Assembly (NCBI GenBank): GCA_958298945.1
Contig: OY282607.1
Coordinates: 32,087,000 to 32,150,999 of the forward strand
DNA from: Atherix ibis
Taxonomy: Eukaryota > Arthropoda > Insecta > Diptera > Athericidae
Direction: 5' to 3'
DNA: 64,000 nt
Shown piece after piece: positions 27,277-38,600 of this stretch (positions are counted from its first letter, which is position 1; every line of letters begins with the position of its first letter). A model generated the notes under the pieces. It was not told where the DNA came from. It saw only the letters and a program-made list of their open reading frames with translations, and did no database searches. The translations under genes and the position numbers were made by a program.

Positions 27277-28493
27277 ACAGTTCGGCTGAAAACTTTAGAA
27301 CGTAACACAGTAGAAATATTTTTTTTGCAAAATTCATTTTTATTATTCAACATAGTTGCCTTCGAGGGCGATACAGCGATTATAGCGATCTTCCAACTTT
27401 TCGATACCATTTTTATAGTACTCTTTCGGTTTTGCCTCAAAATAGGTCTCAGTTTCATCATCGGTCTTAAATTTCTTGCCAGCGAGCATTCTCTTGAGGT
27501 CTGCAAACAGGAAAAAGTCGCTGGGGGCCAGATCTGGATAATACGGTGGATGGGGAAGCAATTCGTAGCCCAATTCAATGAGTTTGACCATAGTTTTCAT
27601 CGACTTGTGACACGGTGCATTGTCTTGGTGAAACAACACTTTTTTCTTCTTCAAATGAGGCCGATTTCTTTCTTAAAACGATCCAATAACGCTATATAAT
27701 AGTCGCTGTTCATCGTCTGTCCCTTCTGGAGATAGTCAATGAATATTATATCATGAGCATACCAAAATACAGACGCCATCACCTTGCCAGCCGACTGTTG
27801 CGTCTTTCCACGCTTTGGATTCGGTTCGTCGCTTGCTCTCCAGTCTGCCGACTGCCGATTGGACTCTGGAGTGTAGTGACGGAGCCATGTTTTATCCATT
27901 GTCACATATCGACGCAAAAATTCGGGTTTATTGCGCTTGAACAGCTCCAAACACTGCTCAGAATCATCAACACGTTGTTGTTTTTGGTCCACAGTGAGCT
28001 CACGCGGCACCCACTTTGCACACAGCTTTCGCATGCCCAAATATTCACGATATGTCCAACACGCTCTTTCGATATCTTCAGAGTCTCAGCTATGTCGCTC
28101 AACTTCACTTTACGGTCATTTAAAATTATTTTGTGGATTTTTTTGATGTTTTCTGCCGTTACCACCTCTTTTGGGCGTCCACTGCGTTCTGCATCAACTG
28201 TGCTCGTACGACCAGTTCGAAATTGACGAAACCAATATTCCACAGTTGAAATAGCTGGAGCAGAGTCCGGATAACGTTTGTCAAACCATGCTTTGGTTTC
28301 CACTGTATTTTTTTTCATCAAAAAGCAATGCTTTATCAATACACGAAATTCGTCTTTATCCATTTTTTTTTCAATAACAAAAGTTGCTCCACTCAAAATG
28401 CTATATCTCACGAACCAATCGACCGATTGCTGTCAGATTTTTGCAAGAGGCGCCATCTAGACGTCAACGTTCTAAACTTTTCAGCCGAACTGT
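27277..28493 (-). mobile_element. Mariner type 3, 1217 bp, inside LINE copy A
   Basis: A complete-length mariner with 27-bp terminal inverted repeats beginning ACAGTTCGGCTGAAAA, which differ at one position. TA flanks both sides (27275-27276 and 28494-28495). When the element and one TA are removed, the LINE reads GATAAAGTACGTCATTTGGG, which lines up with GATAAAATACATTATTTGGG in LINE copy B. This shows directly that the mariner jumped into the LINE. It carries one minus-strand transposase with two frameshifts. Confidence 0.93.
27343..28363 (-). pseudogene. Mariner type 3 transposase
   Basis: It starts at the ATG at 28363 (MDKDEFRVLIKH). The N-terminal helix-turn-helix region has EYWFRQFRTGRTS and ERSGRP; the second has KLSDIAETLKISKERVGHI. 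A frameshift falls just after this, near 28035, and the frame resumes with LCAKWVPREL. The first catalytic Asp lies in TMDKTWLRHY, the second in HQDNAPCHK and the third in PDLAPSDFF. Exactly 34 residues lie between the last two, so the DD34D signature is intact. A second frameshift near 27655 lies just before a Lys-rich run. The C-terminus ends in CIALEGNYVE with a stop at 27343. With two single frameshifts it is inactive but little decayed. Confidence 0.92.
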
Positions 28494-28495
28494 TA

Positions 28496-28942
28496 CTTTA
28501 TCATATTGTGGAATCATGTTGCTATTCAGGTATAAAAAGGTAGGTTTTTCCTGACAAAGAGTGAAAGTAATGTGATGACTCTTCTGTTAATTTACCCTCA
28601 CTCTCCATCTCTTAAACCAGGATTAAAGGTTGTGGATATGGGATTATAAAGTGTTGGAAGCTATGGTATCTCAAGATAGTATAAGGATCAGATGGGATGA
28701 CATGGGTATAAATATTATATAAAATGGGACCAAAGGTACTGCCTTGTGGGATTCCGGCTAAGATATGATATATTTCCGAGGATTCTGAGTTAATTCTAAC
28801 TTGAAAATGACGTTGGGAGAGATATGAATTTATGATAAGGTAGTAGGTTGAAGGAAAAAAGTCCTTGAGTTTCAGAGGAGTCCAGGATGCCACATACGAT
28901 CAAAAGCTTTTTTTATAGATCTCAAAATACTCCTGGGCAATG
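28496..28942 (-). pseudogene. LINE copy A, reverse-transcriptase part
   Basis: The minus strand carries the middle of the reverse transcriptase: FPSTYYLIINSYLSQRHFQV, then AGIPQGSTFGPILYNIYTH, which matches the GVPQGS region. Where copy B has TIYADDMA, this copy goes straight from DPYTI to sequence matching the block after the motif, so about 50 bp with the catalytic YADD are deleted. The FLDISQAFD motif is only recognisable in pieces near 28900. It cannot encode a working enzyme. Confidence 0.82.
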
Positions 28943-29189
28943 AAAATAAACTTAAATTAAAATTATTATATTATTATATTGCATAAATTGTACCATTTTT
29001 TTTATAAAATATATGGTAAAATCATTCAAATAGTTACCGCAAGACGTCTTGCAGTTTTTGATACTTTTTTGGGTCCATTATTTTTAGCATTTGGTAAAAT
29101 TTGATAATTTTCTGCATAAATTTAATATTTTCTATAGTTTAACAAGAAAAAGTCCCACGGAGTTACTGGAGGCAAAATGGCATAAACAA
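28943..29189. other. AT-rich spacer
   Basis: Sequence between the LINE and the next transposon scrap. Nothing recognised. Confidence 0.45.
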
Positions 29190-29420
29190 ATAACGAAATT
29201 ACGCGTTTAGGTATAAAGTGAAAATTTGTCATTTTATGTAACTTGTGGCGCTTTTTTATCCAAACCACATATGGTCTAGATTAAAATATTTAAGTTCAGA
29301 TTAAAAGCACTCAGATTTGCCAATAATGGTCTCTCCTTCTTTATTTCCAATGACACCATCAGATCAGAATGCACACCAGACTGTCATTTTTTACAGTAAA
29401 AGCAAATGTTATCATTTACA
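29190..29420 (-). pseudogene. DD41D-type transposase scrap
   Basis: The minus strand reads TVWCAF, then DGVIG, then a block ending in LKYFNLDHMWFG. These correspond to the 'VTVWCg.w.gGIIGP' and 'l..MWFQQDG' segments of the DD41D element at 42.1-43.4 kb. The remnant at 63.5-63.8 kb has LHLDHMWFQQ in the same place. Several stops interrupt it and no ends are visible. Confidence 0.5.
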
Positions 29421-32400
29421 ATTTTTTAATTAAAATTTTTTAACTATCATAATTTTGCTAATGCATATATTCATGGAGTAAGAAATAAGCATCATCGCTG
29501 AAATAAATGCTCTTCTCTAAAAAACCGCAAAACGTGACTTTTATAAAAGTTTTCTTAGTTTTAACGCTTTATTCAGTAGTAACACAATTCATAATAATTA
29601 AATTCAAATATTTTATCTTAGAAAAAATTATCTTAAATAACATATGCGTACGTGTGAATGACAGTACTACAAAATGAACAACCCTGTATATTATACAAAT
29701 TTTAAATATATCACTTAAAATAATATCTAATATAACTCATTCATAGAATTTCAAGTTCAAGAATAGAAAAATCTAAAGAAATTCTAAATATAATTTTTAT
29801 AATAACAAAAGAGGAGAAAATTTATTTAAACCAAAACAAAAATAACTTCAATGAAAATATTCAACTTATAATCATCAGACAATAATATTCTTCCATTTCT
29901 ATATAATTAATAATTTCATATTAAAGAAACTGTACAAGAAGAAAAACATGAATCAACAAAAAATAACGATTCATGGAAATATTAATTTAAGAAATGAATG
30001 AAAAGCTTGAAAAACAATTTGAAATACAATAAAAAAAAAAACAACAAATATAAAAACTAAAAAATCACTGGCACACGTCAAAGAAATGATTTGAAAAGCT
30101 TCAGTTGTCAAAGAATGTCTATAATTTACGATTCAGAAAATATTGTACACGAAATTATCAATGAATAAGACGGAAAATTTCATGAATCGAACGAGACTTT
30201 TTGTAAAAACTTAAATGATATTTTGTGTAAACGAATAAATTCCATTCTTTGATGGTAAATTCTTAAAAATAGAGATTTTTAGATTCAGTCAAGTAAAGTC
30301 TAGAATAGTTGTTATATTATTTTTTATTTTTTATATTGGTGACCGACCACCATCGTGCAGATGAGAGACGTGGACTAGAGTTTTTATGAATGAATTCGAA
30401 AACGTGCGTACAACGTTTGATTGACGACCAATGAAACTAGCCTGGACCAGTGCAATAGGCCCAAATAGACATTACTGCTCATCCGGTCAAGCTAGATTGA
30501 ACCAAACCAGAAATGTATTGGACCAGACCAGCTAGACCATCCCACCAAACCGTACTCTACCCATAATTGCAGGTAATTAATTTCAATAATTCATTCGAAG
30601 CAATTAAGTCCCCTACCTGATGATGGTGTACAGAGTGTTGCGGCAACAGGCAACAGCACCACCAAATGCCAAAGTATGTATTCTTTCGTGCCCGCACATT
30701 CGTATGCCTGGACTCTTAGGTTAGGTGCGGCGACGCAATGCCTAACAAAACCCCAAATTATGGATTTTGAGGTTTTTCTCGATTTCATTCATAAAAATTC
30801 GATTTGTCTTGAATTTATTTCGACAGGCCATCTTTCCGTTTACATTTTCCGTTTTGCCCGATTCCGTACTACTTAATCTGGTTCATGAAACGAAAACAAT
30901 CTGCCATTCCCGATTCAGACTCTAGCCCAAGTGACTTCAATTTGTCTGTATATGAAAAGTGACCGCTTTTCGTAAAGGTGTCTTTTAGAATTTTCATTTC
31001 TTATTGTAGCAAAAATCTGTCGGATAAAAACAATAATAATAATGGACACCATTGGAAGAAATCGCTTTCGAACAGCAGCACCAATGTTCATGTCCAAAGT
31101 GTACGTACTTGTATGGCATGAGATGCGTGGTCAGGCATGGTGAACACTCTACTCCAGGTAGATCAGGATGGCTTTTAAGACTTGTTTCGTCTTTGATCTC
31201 ATGTATCTGGAAAAGATAATTACAGAGCGCGCTCTGACATGCCATGCGATGCCGAGCCATGTCTTTTTGTCTCTTTAGTTGTGCCGTTTGCTGTTTGCTT
31301 TTCGCCATTTGATTTGTTGTTAACTATTTGCTCGATGCTGTTTTCCTTGTACTATAACATTTTGAACATGGTCTTAACAACTTCTAAACAGAAACAACGC
31401 ACGAACATATCAGACAAACGAATAGAGAACTGATTTGTCAAATAAGAGTCTGGTCACCTTTAGAGGATGTGGATACCAGGTACATTCAGAGTCTTCGCCG
31501 CAATGAAACTGCAATAAAACTTTGCATATAATTAGAGAAGTCGACTTTGAATTCGAATTGAAACGACACTGAAACTGTCATGGATGAACCAGTTTGTATC
31601 AGTTTTCCGAGCTTCAGAATTTCCATCTTAACTCACGTCTTCAGAAGGTAATTCGAGTTACAGATTTGCATGGTTCTGATTTTTAACAGTCCTGACTGTG
31701 ACTGATTAAACCCAATTGTCATAAATCCACATGAAAGCTGGATAATTTTGCTTCTACTCTTGAGTCCATGACTAAAAAATTTGTAAATTTAGACTCAAAG
31801 TATTTGCCTAATTTAAGCCAAAAATATTTACTATTTAAATTAAATTTAACAGTACTTATAAAATTAGATTCTATGTTTCGCTACTTCCTCATAATCATTG
31901 GATTAGATTGTAAAAATCTTTTTATCCTAAATCCTTGTTGTATGTGCATTTGTAATTGTCTATAATAGATATTGCCTACTTGTCAGATACAAAACTATAC
32001 GATTTGTTACACGTTAGGGTCAAGAAGATAAATTACGGACGGTTTTTAAACACGAATCTTTGCAATATTTTCTGTTGGCATTTTTTGATTGATTGAAGGG
32101 ATGCGTTCAGCACATCCGAAGAGTCAAATTTACCAAAGGTGACCAAATTATCTATAATTACAGGATTATATGATCATTATTTGATTGCGTGCCAGTTAAT
32201 AGCAGATGTGGTTGTGTCCACTAGACGGCGACATGAGAAATAGCAGAGGATCACCGTGAAACCAAGGACCATAGCGATGTGTGTGGCGGCGGTACAGGAT
32301 CACCTCACATAGACGTGGGCATCATCTGACATTATCCAGAGCCTCATCAACTGGTCTTGGTCACTTGTACCATGTGAGTCCCGACCAGTTGACTGAAGTC

Positions 32401-33847
32401 GCATCAAGAATATTATGCCGAACCCATGTCAAGGTTCTGTTGCAACTAAGAAGCATTTGTTGAAGCATTGATAGCGCGATTGGTATACTGATAACCATTT
32501 CCATCGAGATAAGAAATTATCATGTAATATTCAGTATAGAATATGATGTGCCAGATCATCTTATTAGAACTTTCATCAATAATATGAACTGTATAATTTT
32601 GGCATTTTTCATAATCAGCATATCCTCTCAAGTACAATTTTTCACTTTAATGAAGAAAAAATTAACAATCTTTAAAAATAGAAACAAAGATGATTGCATC
32701 CCTAAATTGTTGCTTTTCATAAGTACCAAAAAAAAAAAGATAAATAAATGTACATAAATTAATTGTTTATTTAATAAAGTTTTAAATGATTTTTCACTGA
32801 ATATATTTTTAAGAATACACCGTCGGTTTCAGTAAGTTACTTACAAGTCTAGGGGTTATGGTGTTGATAATTTTTTTAACAAATACACTTTGTTGTAGGT
32901 AATTGAAAATTATTTCTTTATATTCGACGACCTTTCTTCTATACTTTATAGCCAACGAAAAATTGTACTAAAGCTTTTTGTTGAACGATTTTTAATAATT
33001 TTTTAGCCAATGTTTCATTGTTGAATTTTTATAAACCAATAAGTATCAACTACGTGGAAACACGATTAGCTTTGGGCGAAAATAAAATTCACAATCGCTC
33101 TACCATAGTCACAACATCTTTGAAAAGTAAGAAATATATTGCATATTAGTTTCTTGACAGAATTCGGTTTGAGGTTTTTTTTTGGACAAATTAGTTTTTC
33201 TATTAAATTATTTTAGCGGACAACTAAAAGGCACCCTCTAGCTGTGTATGGACTAGCTGGAGATGTCCCTCCCAGTGTCGCATAATAAGAACATAATTTT
33301 CTTTATTGTTTATTTAAAAATTTTAATAATTTTAAACATTTCCAAAAAGTGGCAGGGTTTTTTTTTAAAACTTATTAAAAGATTTTCTTCGATTGAAATT
33401 GGTAAATTTTTTTGGATTTTCCACAAAATTTTCTTAATAATAATTTTTGTTTAGAAAAAATATATGTAAAATCAACCGCAAAAAAAATATTTTTAATTCA
33501 TTTCAATTAAAAAAGTACAAATGATGGGGTATATTTAATTTTGATTTGTTTTTGTTTATTTTTCTTTTGGGCTTCCACTCAATAATTCCATCAAGTTTCC
33601 AAAGTAAGATTTATGTATGCACGCAAAGTAGTCTGGCATTCAATAAGGACGCCATCAGCCATCAATTATCTGATTATGCCTTGAGGGCCAACGAATCTCT
33701 TTTCTCAAAGTCTCCATTTTACCAAGAATATTTCTTGGTTTTTTTTTAATAAACTATTTTCTATGATATTTTGTAACAAGAAAAAAATAAAAATTTTCTA
33801 AAAACTTTTCTTCAAAACATGAAATTAAACATGGCAAAGGGTATATT
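29421..33847. other. Unassigned DNA
   Basis: No gene or mobile element recognised in about 4.4 kb. The section 30330-31500 and the section around 32200-32460 are less AT-rich and contain frames of 60-104 codons on both strands. They have no motif I know and overlap in antisense, so I do not call them genes. A run near 30430-30550 is rich in GACCA-like words. The rest is A/T-rich. Confidence 0.4.
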
Positions 33848-35237
33848 GTGTTCCGTTTTCTAAACGAACACTTTATTTTTTTTAAGAGCTTAAAAATTTA
33901 ATATTTTCTATTTTAAAATAATGTAAACTTTTAGCAGTGGTTTTCTTCAGTAATTTTAGTTTTTTTTTTCTCAAAATTTCGATGGATAGAAATTATAAAA
34001 ACAAAACGGGAATATCGGAAATGTCTTTGAAAAATATATTTATTGAGAATTTTATTGCAAAAATTTGTAATTTTATTATTAAAAATATTTCGGGGCGGTG
34101 GATTAGAAGAAGGAAGGTAAAACAAAAGCGTGATGTTCAAGGTTTTTGAGGGGGAGAACTGGAGAGGGAGGTTCGAAGGATATCAGTGGAGTATCCTTAC
34201 ACTCACATAACAAAAATATGTTCTAAAGATACAAAGTTCTACTTGGAGTACTCAAAGTGTTATTATTTCTTGAAGGGAGTAAAAAAAATATTGTGTTCCG
34301 TTTTCTAAACAAAAACATTTCCTTTTTTAAAGAGGTTAAAAATTTGATATATTTTATTTTAAAATAATCTAAATTTTTAAAATTTTTTGTTATTATAAAT
34401 TTGCGTTTTCTTAAGTTCATTTGCAGCTGTGGTTTTCTTCACTTAAAACAAAGAATTGCATTTTGTTGGGAATATCTGAAATGTTATTGAATAGAAATTT
34501 TTATTGAAAATTTTATTACAAAAATTTGTTATGTTATGAATTAAGAAATAACAAAAATATTTCTGCGCGGTGGACTAGGAGAAGGAAGGTAAATCAAAAG
34601 AGTAATGTTCGAGGTTTTGTGGGAGGAGGATGAGTTGGAGGAGGAGATTCAAAAGTTAGCAGTAGGGTATCCTCACACCCACATAACAAAAATATGTTCT
34701 AAAGATACAAAGTTCTACTTGGAGTACTCAAAGTGTTATTATTTCTTGAAGGGAGTAAAAAAAATATTGTGTTCCGTTTTCTAAACAAAAACATTTCCTT
34801 TTTTAAAGAGGTTAAAAATTTGATATATTTTATTTTAAAATAATCTAAATTTTTAAAATTTTTTGTTATTATAAATTTGCGTTTTCTTAAGTTCATTTGC
34901 AGCTGTGGTTTTCTTCACTTAAAACAAAGAATTGCATTTTGTTGGGAATATCTGAAATGTTATTGAATAGAAATTTTTATTTAAAATTTTATTAGAAAAA
35001 TTTGTTATGTTATGAATTAAGAAATAACAAAAATATTTCTGTGCGGTGGACTAGGAGAAGGAAGGTAAATCAAAAGAGTAATGTTCCAGGTTTTGTGGGA
35101 GGATGATGAGTTGGAGGAGGAGATTCAAAAGTTAGCAGTAGGGTATCCTCACACCCACATAACAAAAATATGTTCTAAAGATACAAAATTTTACTTGGAG
35201 CACTCAAAGTGTTGTTATTTGTTAAAGGGAGGAAAAA
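33848..35237 (+). repeat. Three-unit tandem array, about 476-bp period
   Basis: Three head-to-tail units start at a GTGTTCCGTTTTCTAAAC block: unit 1 at 33848-34292 (445 bp, diverged), unit 2 at 34293-34768 (476 bp) and unit 3 at 34769 to about 35237. Units 2 and 3 are almost identical, and the near-identity reaches back into the last part of unit 1 (from about 34200). This fits a recent unequal duplication on top of an older one. Each unit has an A/T-rich half and a GA-rich half with CGGTGGACTAGGAGAAGGAA. A diverged relative of the GA-rich part lies near 50965-51080, so the unit derives from a dispersed repeat. Confidence 0.9.
34605..34784 (+). other. Small open frame in tandem unit 2
   Basis: A 59-codon frame beginning MFEVLWEEDELEEEIQKL, acidic at first and then Lys/Tyr/Cys-rich, ending in the next unit's first bases. 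The same frame occurs in unit 3. In unit 1 the start is present but the frame differs and stops early. The sequence resembles no protein I know. Between units 2 and 3 most of the codon differences I can see change the amino acid, so nothing suggests selection for a protein. Confidence 0.25.
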
Positions 35238-35275
35238 AAATTAATCAAAAAAAAAATATAAGAAAATTAAAATGA
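35081..35275 (+). other. Small open frame in tandem unit 3
   Basis: The unit 3 version of the preceding frame, 64 codons, beginning MFQVLWEDDELEEEIQKL and ending in a Lys-rich tail that comes from the sequence beyond the array. No family is recognised. It is included because it is the longest frame carried by the array, not because there is evidence of expression. Confidence 0.25.
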
Positions 35276-37381
35276 GGGCACATGGAAGAGGAATAACGAA
35301 TGAGGAGAGTACAAAAATTAAGAGTAGTTTGAAACTAATAAAGTTAAAAATTAGAAAAAGGTTGATTCCCCAAAAAAATTTATATATAAAATAAAAATGA
35401 GGAACCACCTACACTAGGAACCCATACTGAGAAATTAAAAAAAAGGACTGATAACTATTTGGGAATAGATCTGCGATTTTGTGTCTCCATCCCTGGCCAT
35501 TATCCAAACTTCCTATTGCACTCCTAGGCCAATAGTTTAGAGTATGTCCGTTAGTAATGATTCTCTTTACGGTATATGGTATGCCAATTCAAATGACTAG
35601 AGCCGCCAAAACCGGGAAACTTATAGTCTGTCATTTTATTTAAGTAACTATAAATTCATTATAAATGAATAAATGACACTATCCCTAATAAATGTTCAAA
35701 CTGTTGTTAAATATTTAATGTGACCTTCTGCTATTTTTAATCCCATCTTCTGTTATTTACCGGCTAAATTTATAATAATAAAAATATGGTAACTTGGTAT
35801 TGATAATTTGATTTAAATCAAAATAATACTATTCAAAGTATAAAAATATTTTCAACTTTACTAAAATACGAGAACCTAAAACAATACTGACAATATTTCC
35901 ATTTGAAACCTTACAGATTCGATTACTAATTTATCATAATTTAATCAATGCAGAAGCAATGGTAAGAAAATTATAAAGGACGTAATTATAAAGGAGGGCA
36001 AACATATTTGATAGACATTAACCTTGATATATCTTTAAATTGTACTTCCTGTGCCCTTTAGGTATATTAAATGCCAGTGTTTGAAGTTGTCCGATTCAAA
36101 TATATGATAGCCATTCGTCTCTCTAACTGTCTGATGACCATCATTTATTTTGACTATTCGAAAATCGGTAAATAAGATCCCTCAAATCCTCGGGGCAAAA
36201 TAAAAACCACCTCACAAATATCAGTCAAGTCAACACGATCTAAAACAAAGTGAAGAATGCCTAGTTAGATTAGGAGTTGATACACCGGGCCTAGTCAGTC
36301 TCCAGCTAACATCAGCCACACACCAACCGCAATGGCTACCCAAAAAAAAGAGCAATAATTTTTTTCTGTATTTCTTACCACAAAACTGAATGAAATCCGA
36401 AAATGTAGAAATGTTGGCTGGCGCTGAATAATTACACGTTTCGGCAATAATGTTTGTCTGGCGTTTTTGTCAGATAGTGACCAGTTCGGAGTGTAGAACC
36501 TCCTTCCGTGTCGTCTTCGAATCCATTCTATTTCGGAAACCCTTAGAAGAACAACGTAAACTGAATCTACCTCTAGTTTTTCTAAGCATTCTCTAATTTT
36601 CTAATTTCCATTAAGCATAAAGTATCATGGCTAAAAAAAAGTACCAAAACAATACTTGGACTAAATTTTCCTTCTTTTCTTTCATGTCACTATTTTTTTC
36701 TTGTGTATGTACTTCACCCAAATGATGTTTAGTTTGATTGCATTTCGACCTACGAAACATAAAAATAATTTTAATTATTTTAAGTGTTTTCTTTTGGATG
36801 AAATTCAGCGCTTGACTCGTCACTCCAGTACTATTACTATCTCCACTATCTTTTTCCAAACAAAATTTTCTATCCTAAATTCATAAGATATTGTCAAGAG
36901 TTGCATTCATACTTCGTTAATATTCCAATGAATAAGGTATGTGATATCCAAAATTAAATTCGTATTTGTATAATTTATTAAATGAAGAATCAGTTAAAAT
37001 ATGATAAATTTATGGGAATTCCCCCCAAGAAATGATTGATTAGTGTCAGAGTTCTTTATTATTTTTTTTGGGCTTGGGTAGGTGTAGGTATATTTGAGTA
37101 CATATACCCTACAATACACAGAGTGAATAGAGCAATTGTATTATTAATAAACATTATTTCTGAATAAATGTGTTAATATTAAATGAGCTACAGTTTCTGT
37201 AAAAATAGTTTCAACTGCTATTGTAGATTGTTTTTATGATATAAACATTAATATGCGTTACAGAAAATATTGTAAATTATTCGCTTTTCTTAAGTAAATT
37301 TTTAGCTTTAAAGTTAGCTATAAAATTTACCTTCTTTTTATCCATATTTACAATTACAAAATATTAAGTAGATCCACATGA
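35276..37381. other. Unassigned DNA
   Basis: No gene recognised. Frames of 60-82 codons around 36611-36886 overlap on the two strands and are anonymous. Confidence 0.45.
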
Positions 37382-38066
37382 ATCGCTGCTGAAAAGGCAA
37401 GTCGGTTTGTGAATACCTTCGCAAGGATTATGCCTTATCATGGAGGGCCCAGACAGTGCCGACGCAGGCTCCTATCTACAGTTATTAGCTCTATGATACT
37501 CTACGCAGACCCTATATGGACAGAAACTACGGTGATTGAGGTATATCGTCCAAGCGGACTTTGAGTCTCTAGAGCTTTCTGTACCCTCTCGTATGACGAT
37601 GTCTGTGTTTTCGCTAAGGTGCCGCCTTGAGATGGATGAAAGAGCCAGAATATATCATCGTCGACGATAGGGAAATGTAATCCATCGGCTCACCGTCAGC
37701 AGGGAGGATAGAAATAAATGGCGATATGGCAGCGATACCGAGATTTATCGATTAAAGGAAGATGGACTCATCATCTGATTCCTGACAATGCCACATGGAA
37801 CGGAAGAGTACATATAAAAGCGGATTACTATATGGCCCGATTTCTCGGGCCTACAGGGCATGGAAGTTGATGCGACATGCTCTAATTATCGGCCCAGAAT
37901 CGAGAATCCGGACCATGTTTTATTCCACTGTCCACGCTTTACCGGAAAAAGGAACGAAGTGGAGAAAATAATCGGTGAACAGCTATATCAGAAGCGTATC
38001 ATGACACAAATGATAACATCCCGATTAATAAGGAAGCTCCGCCAGGAACAAAGAATGAGAGGATAA
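37382..38066 (+). pseudogene. R1-like LINE, ORF2 C-terminal fragment
   Basis: Plus-strand blocks in shifting frames match the C-terminal third of R1-type LINE ORF2: EKASRFVN, then IMPYHGGPRQCRRRLLSTV and SMILYADPIW, then SRAFCTLSYDDVC, ERARIYHRRR, then SIKGRWTHHLIPD, and finally a 68-codon open frame (37860-38066) with CSNYRPRIENPDHVLFHCPRF-type knuckle residues (Cys, then Glu-His and Cys). One Cys of the usual knuckle pair appears as Tyr. The frame ends in a normal-looking stop. At least two frameshifts and several stops make it dead. The reverse-transcriptase catalytic part upstream is absent. Confidence 0.82.
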
Positions 38067-38149
38067 TAATATCTATTATTCTAATCTATATAGGATAATA
38101 GACTTGATGTCAATCTACTCCACAATCAATTAATATCTGAAAGTGGTCC

Positions 38150-38600
38150 AATTTGGAGTCATATTTGAAGATCTTCTAGTGGAATATTTCCGCAAAAGAT
38201 CTCTGAACCTCAAAATTAAGTTCCGTAAGTCCAAATAGTTCTTATATTTAATTTACCATTAACGTACTAAGGGGTAGTTTTCTCTTGGCAAAAATTTAAA
38301 GTTATGTCACCATTCTTCTGTTAATTTACTTTCACTCTACTATCTAGATCATAAATTATCAGAAACTCTGTAGGAATTTGTATGGTTGATATATTTCTGA
38401 GGATTAAAAGGATATCATAGGTATAAAATGGGATCAAAGATTATGCCTTGTGGGAACGTAGCTGACATGGAATATATTTTTGAGAATTTATGTAGTGAAA
38501 TGACGTTATAATAAAATGTGAATTTATAATAAGATAGTATATAGAAGTAAAAAAGCTTTCAAGTTTCCAAAAGAGTCCCTGATTAAAATCTAAGATAATC
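38150..38600 (-). pseudogene. Decayed LINE copy C (same family as A and B)
   Basis: A minus-strand copy, best seen at the DNA level. GGATCAAAGATTATGCCTTG followed by TGGGAACGTAGCTGACATGG lines up with the GGGACCAAAGGTACTGCCTTG block of copy A near 28.73 kb. The ATGACGTT..GAATTTATAATAAGATAGTA part matches the block near 28.81 kb. Bases around 38215-38260 match the C-terminal region at 27.08-27.13 kb. Stops and indels are frequent, so this is the oldest of the three. Confidence 0.7.

Larger units (their letters stand above)
26702..28942 (-). mobile_element. LINE (Jockey-like) copy A, split by a mariner
   Basis: A 5'-truncated non-LTR retrotransposon on the minus strand. Its 3' end is the oligo-T run at 26702-26710, that is, the poly-A tail on its own strand. 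The tail region and coding parts match copy B at 52090-53779, including the 3' untranslated part ending in a CAATACAATTGTA block. The element is interrupted at 27277-28493 by a mariner. Homology to copy B stops near 28942, so the 5' part is absent, as usual for LINEs copied by target-primed reverse transcription. Confidence 0.88.

Noticed and set aside
30915..31308. 104-codon minus-strand frame with many Cys and His
   Set aside because: The Cys/His spacing fits no zinc finger I know, and an overlapping frame exists.
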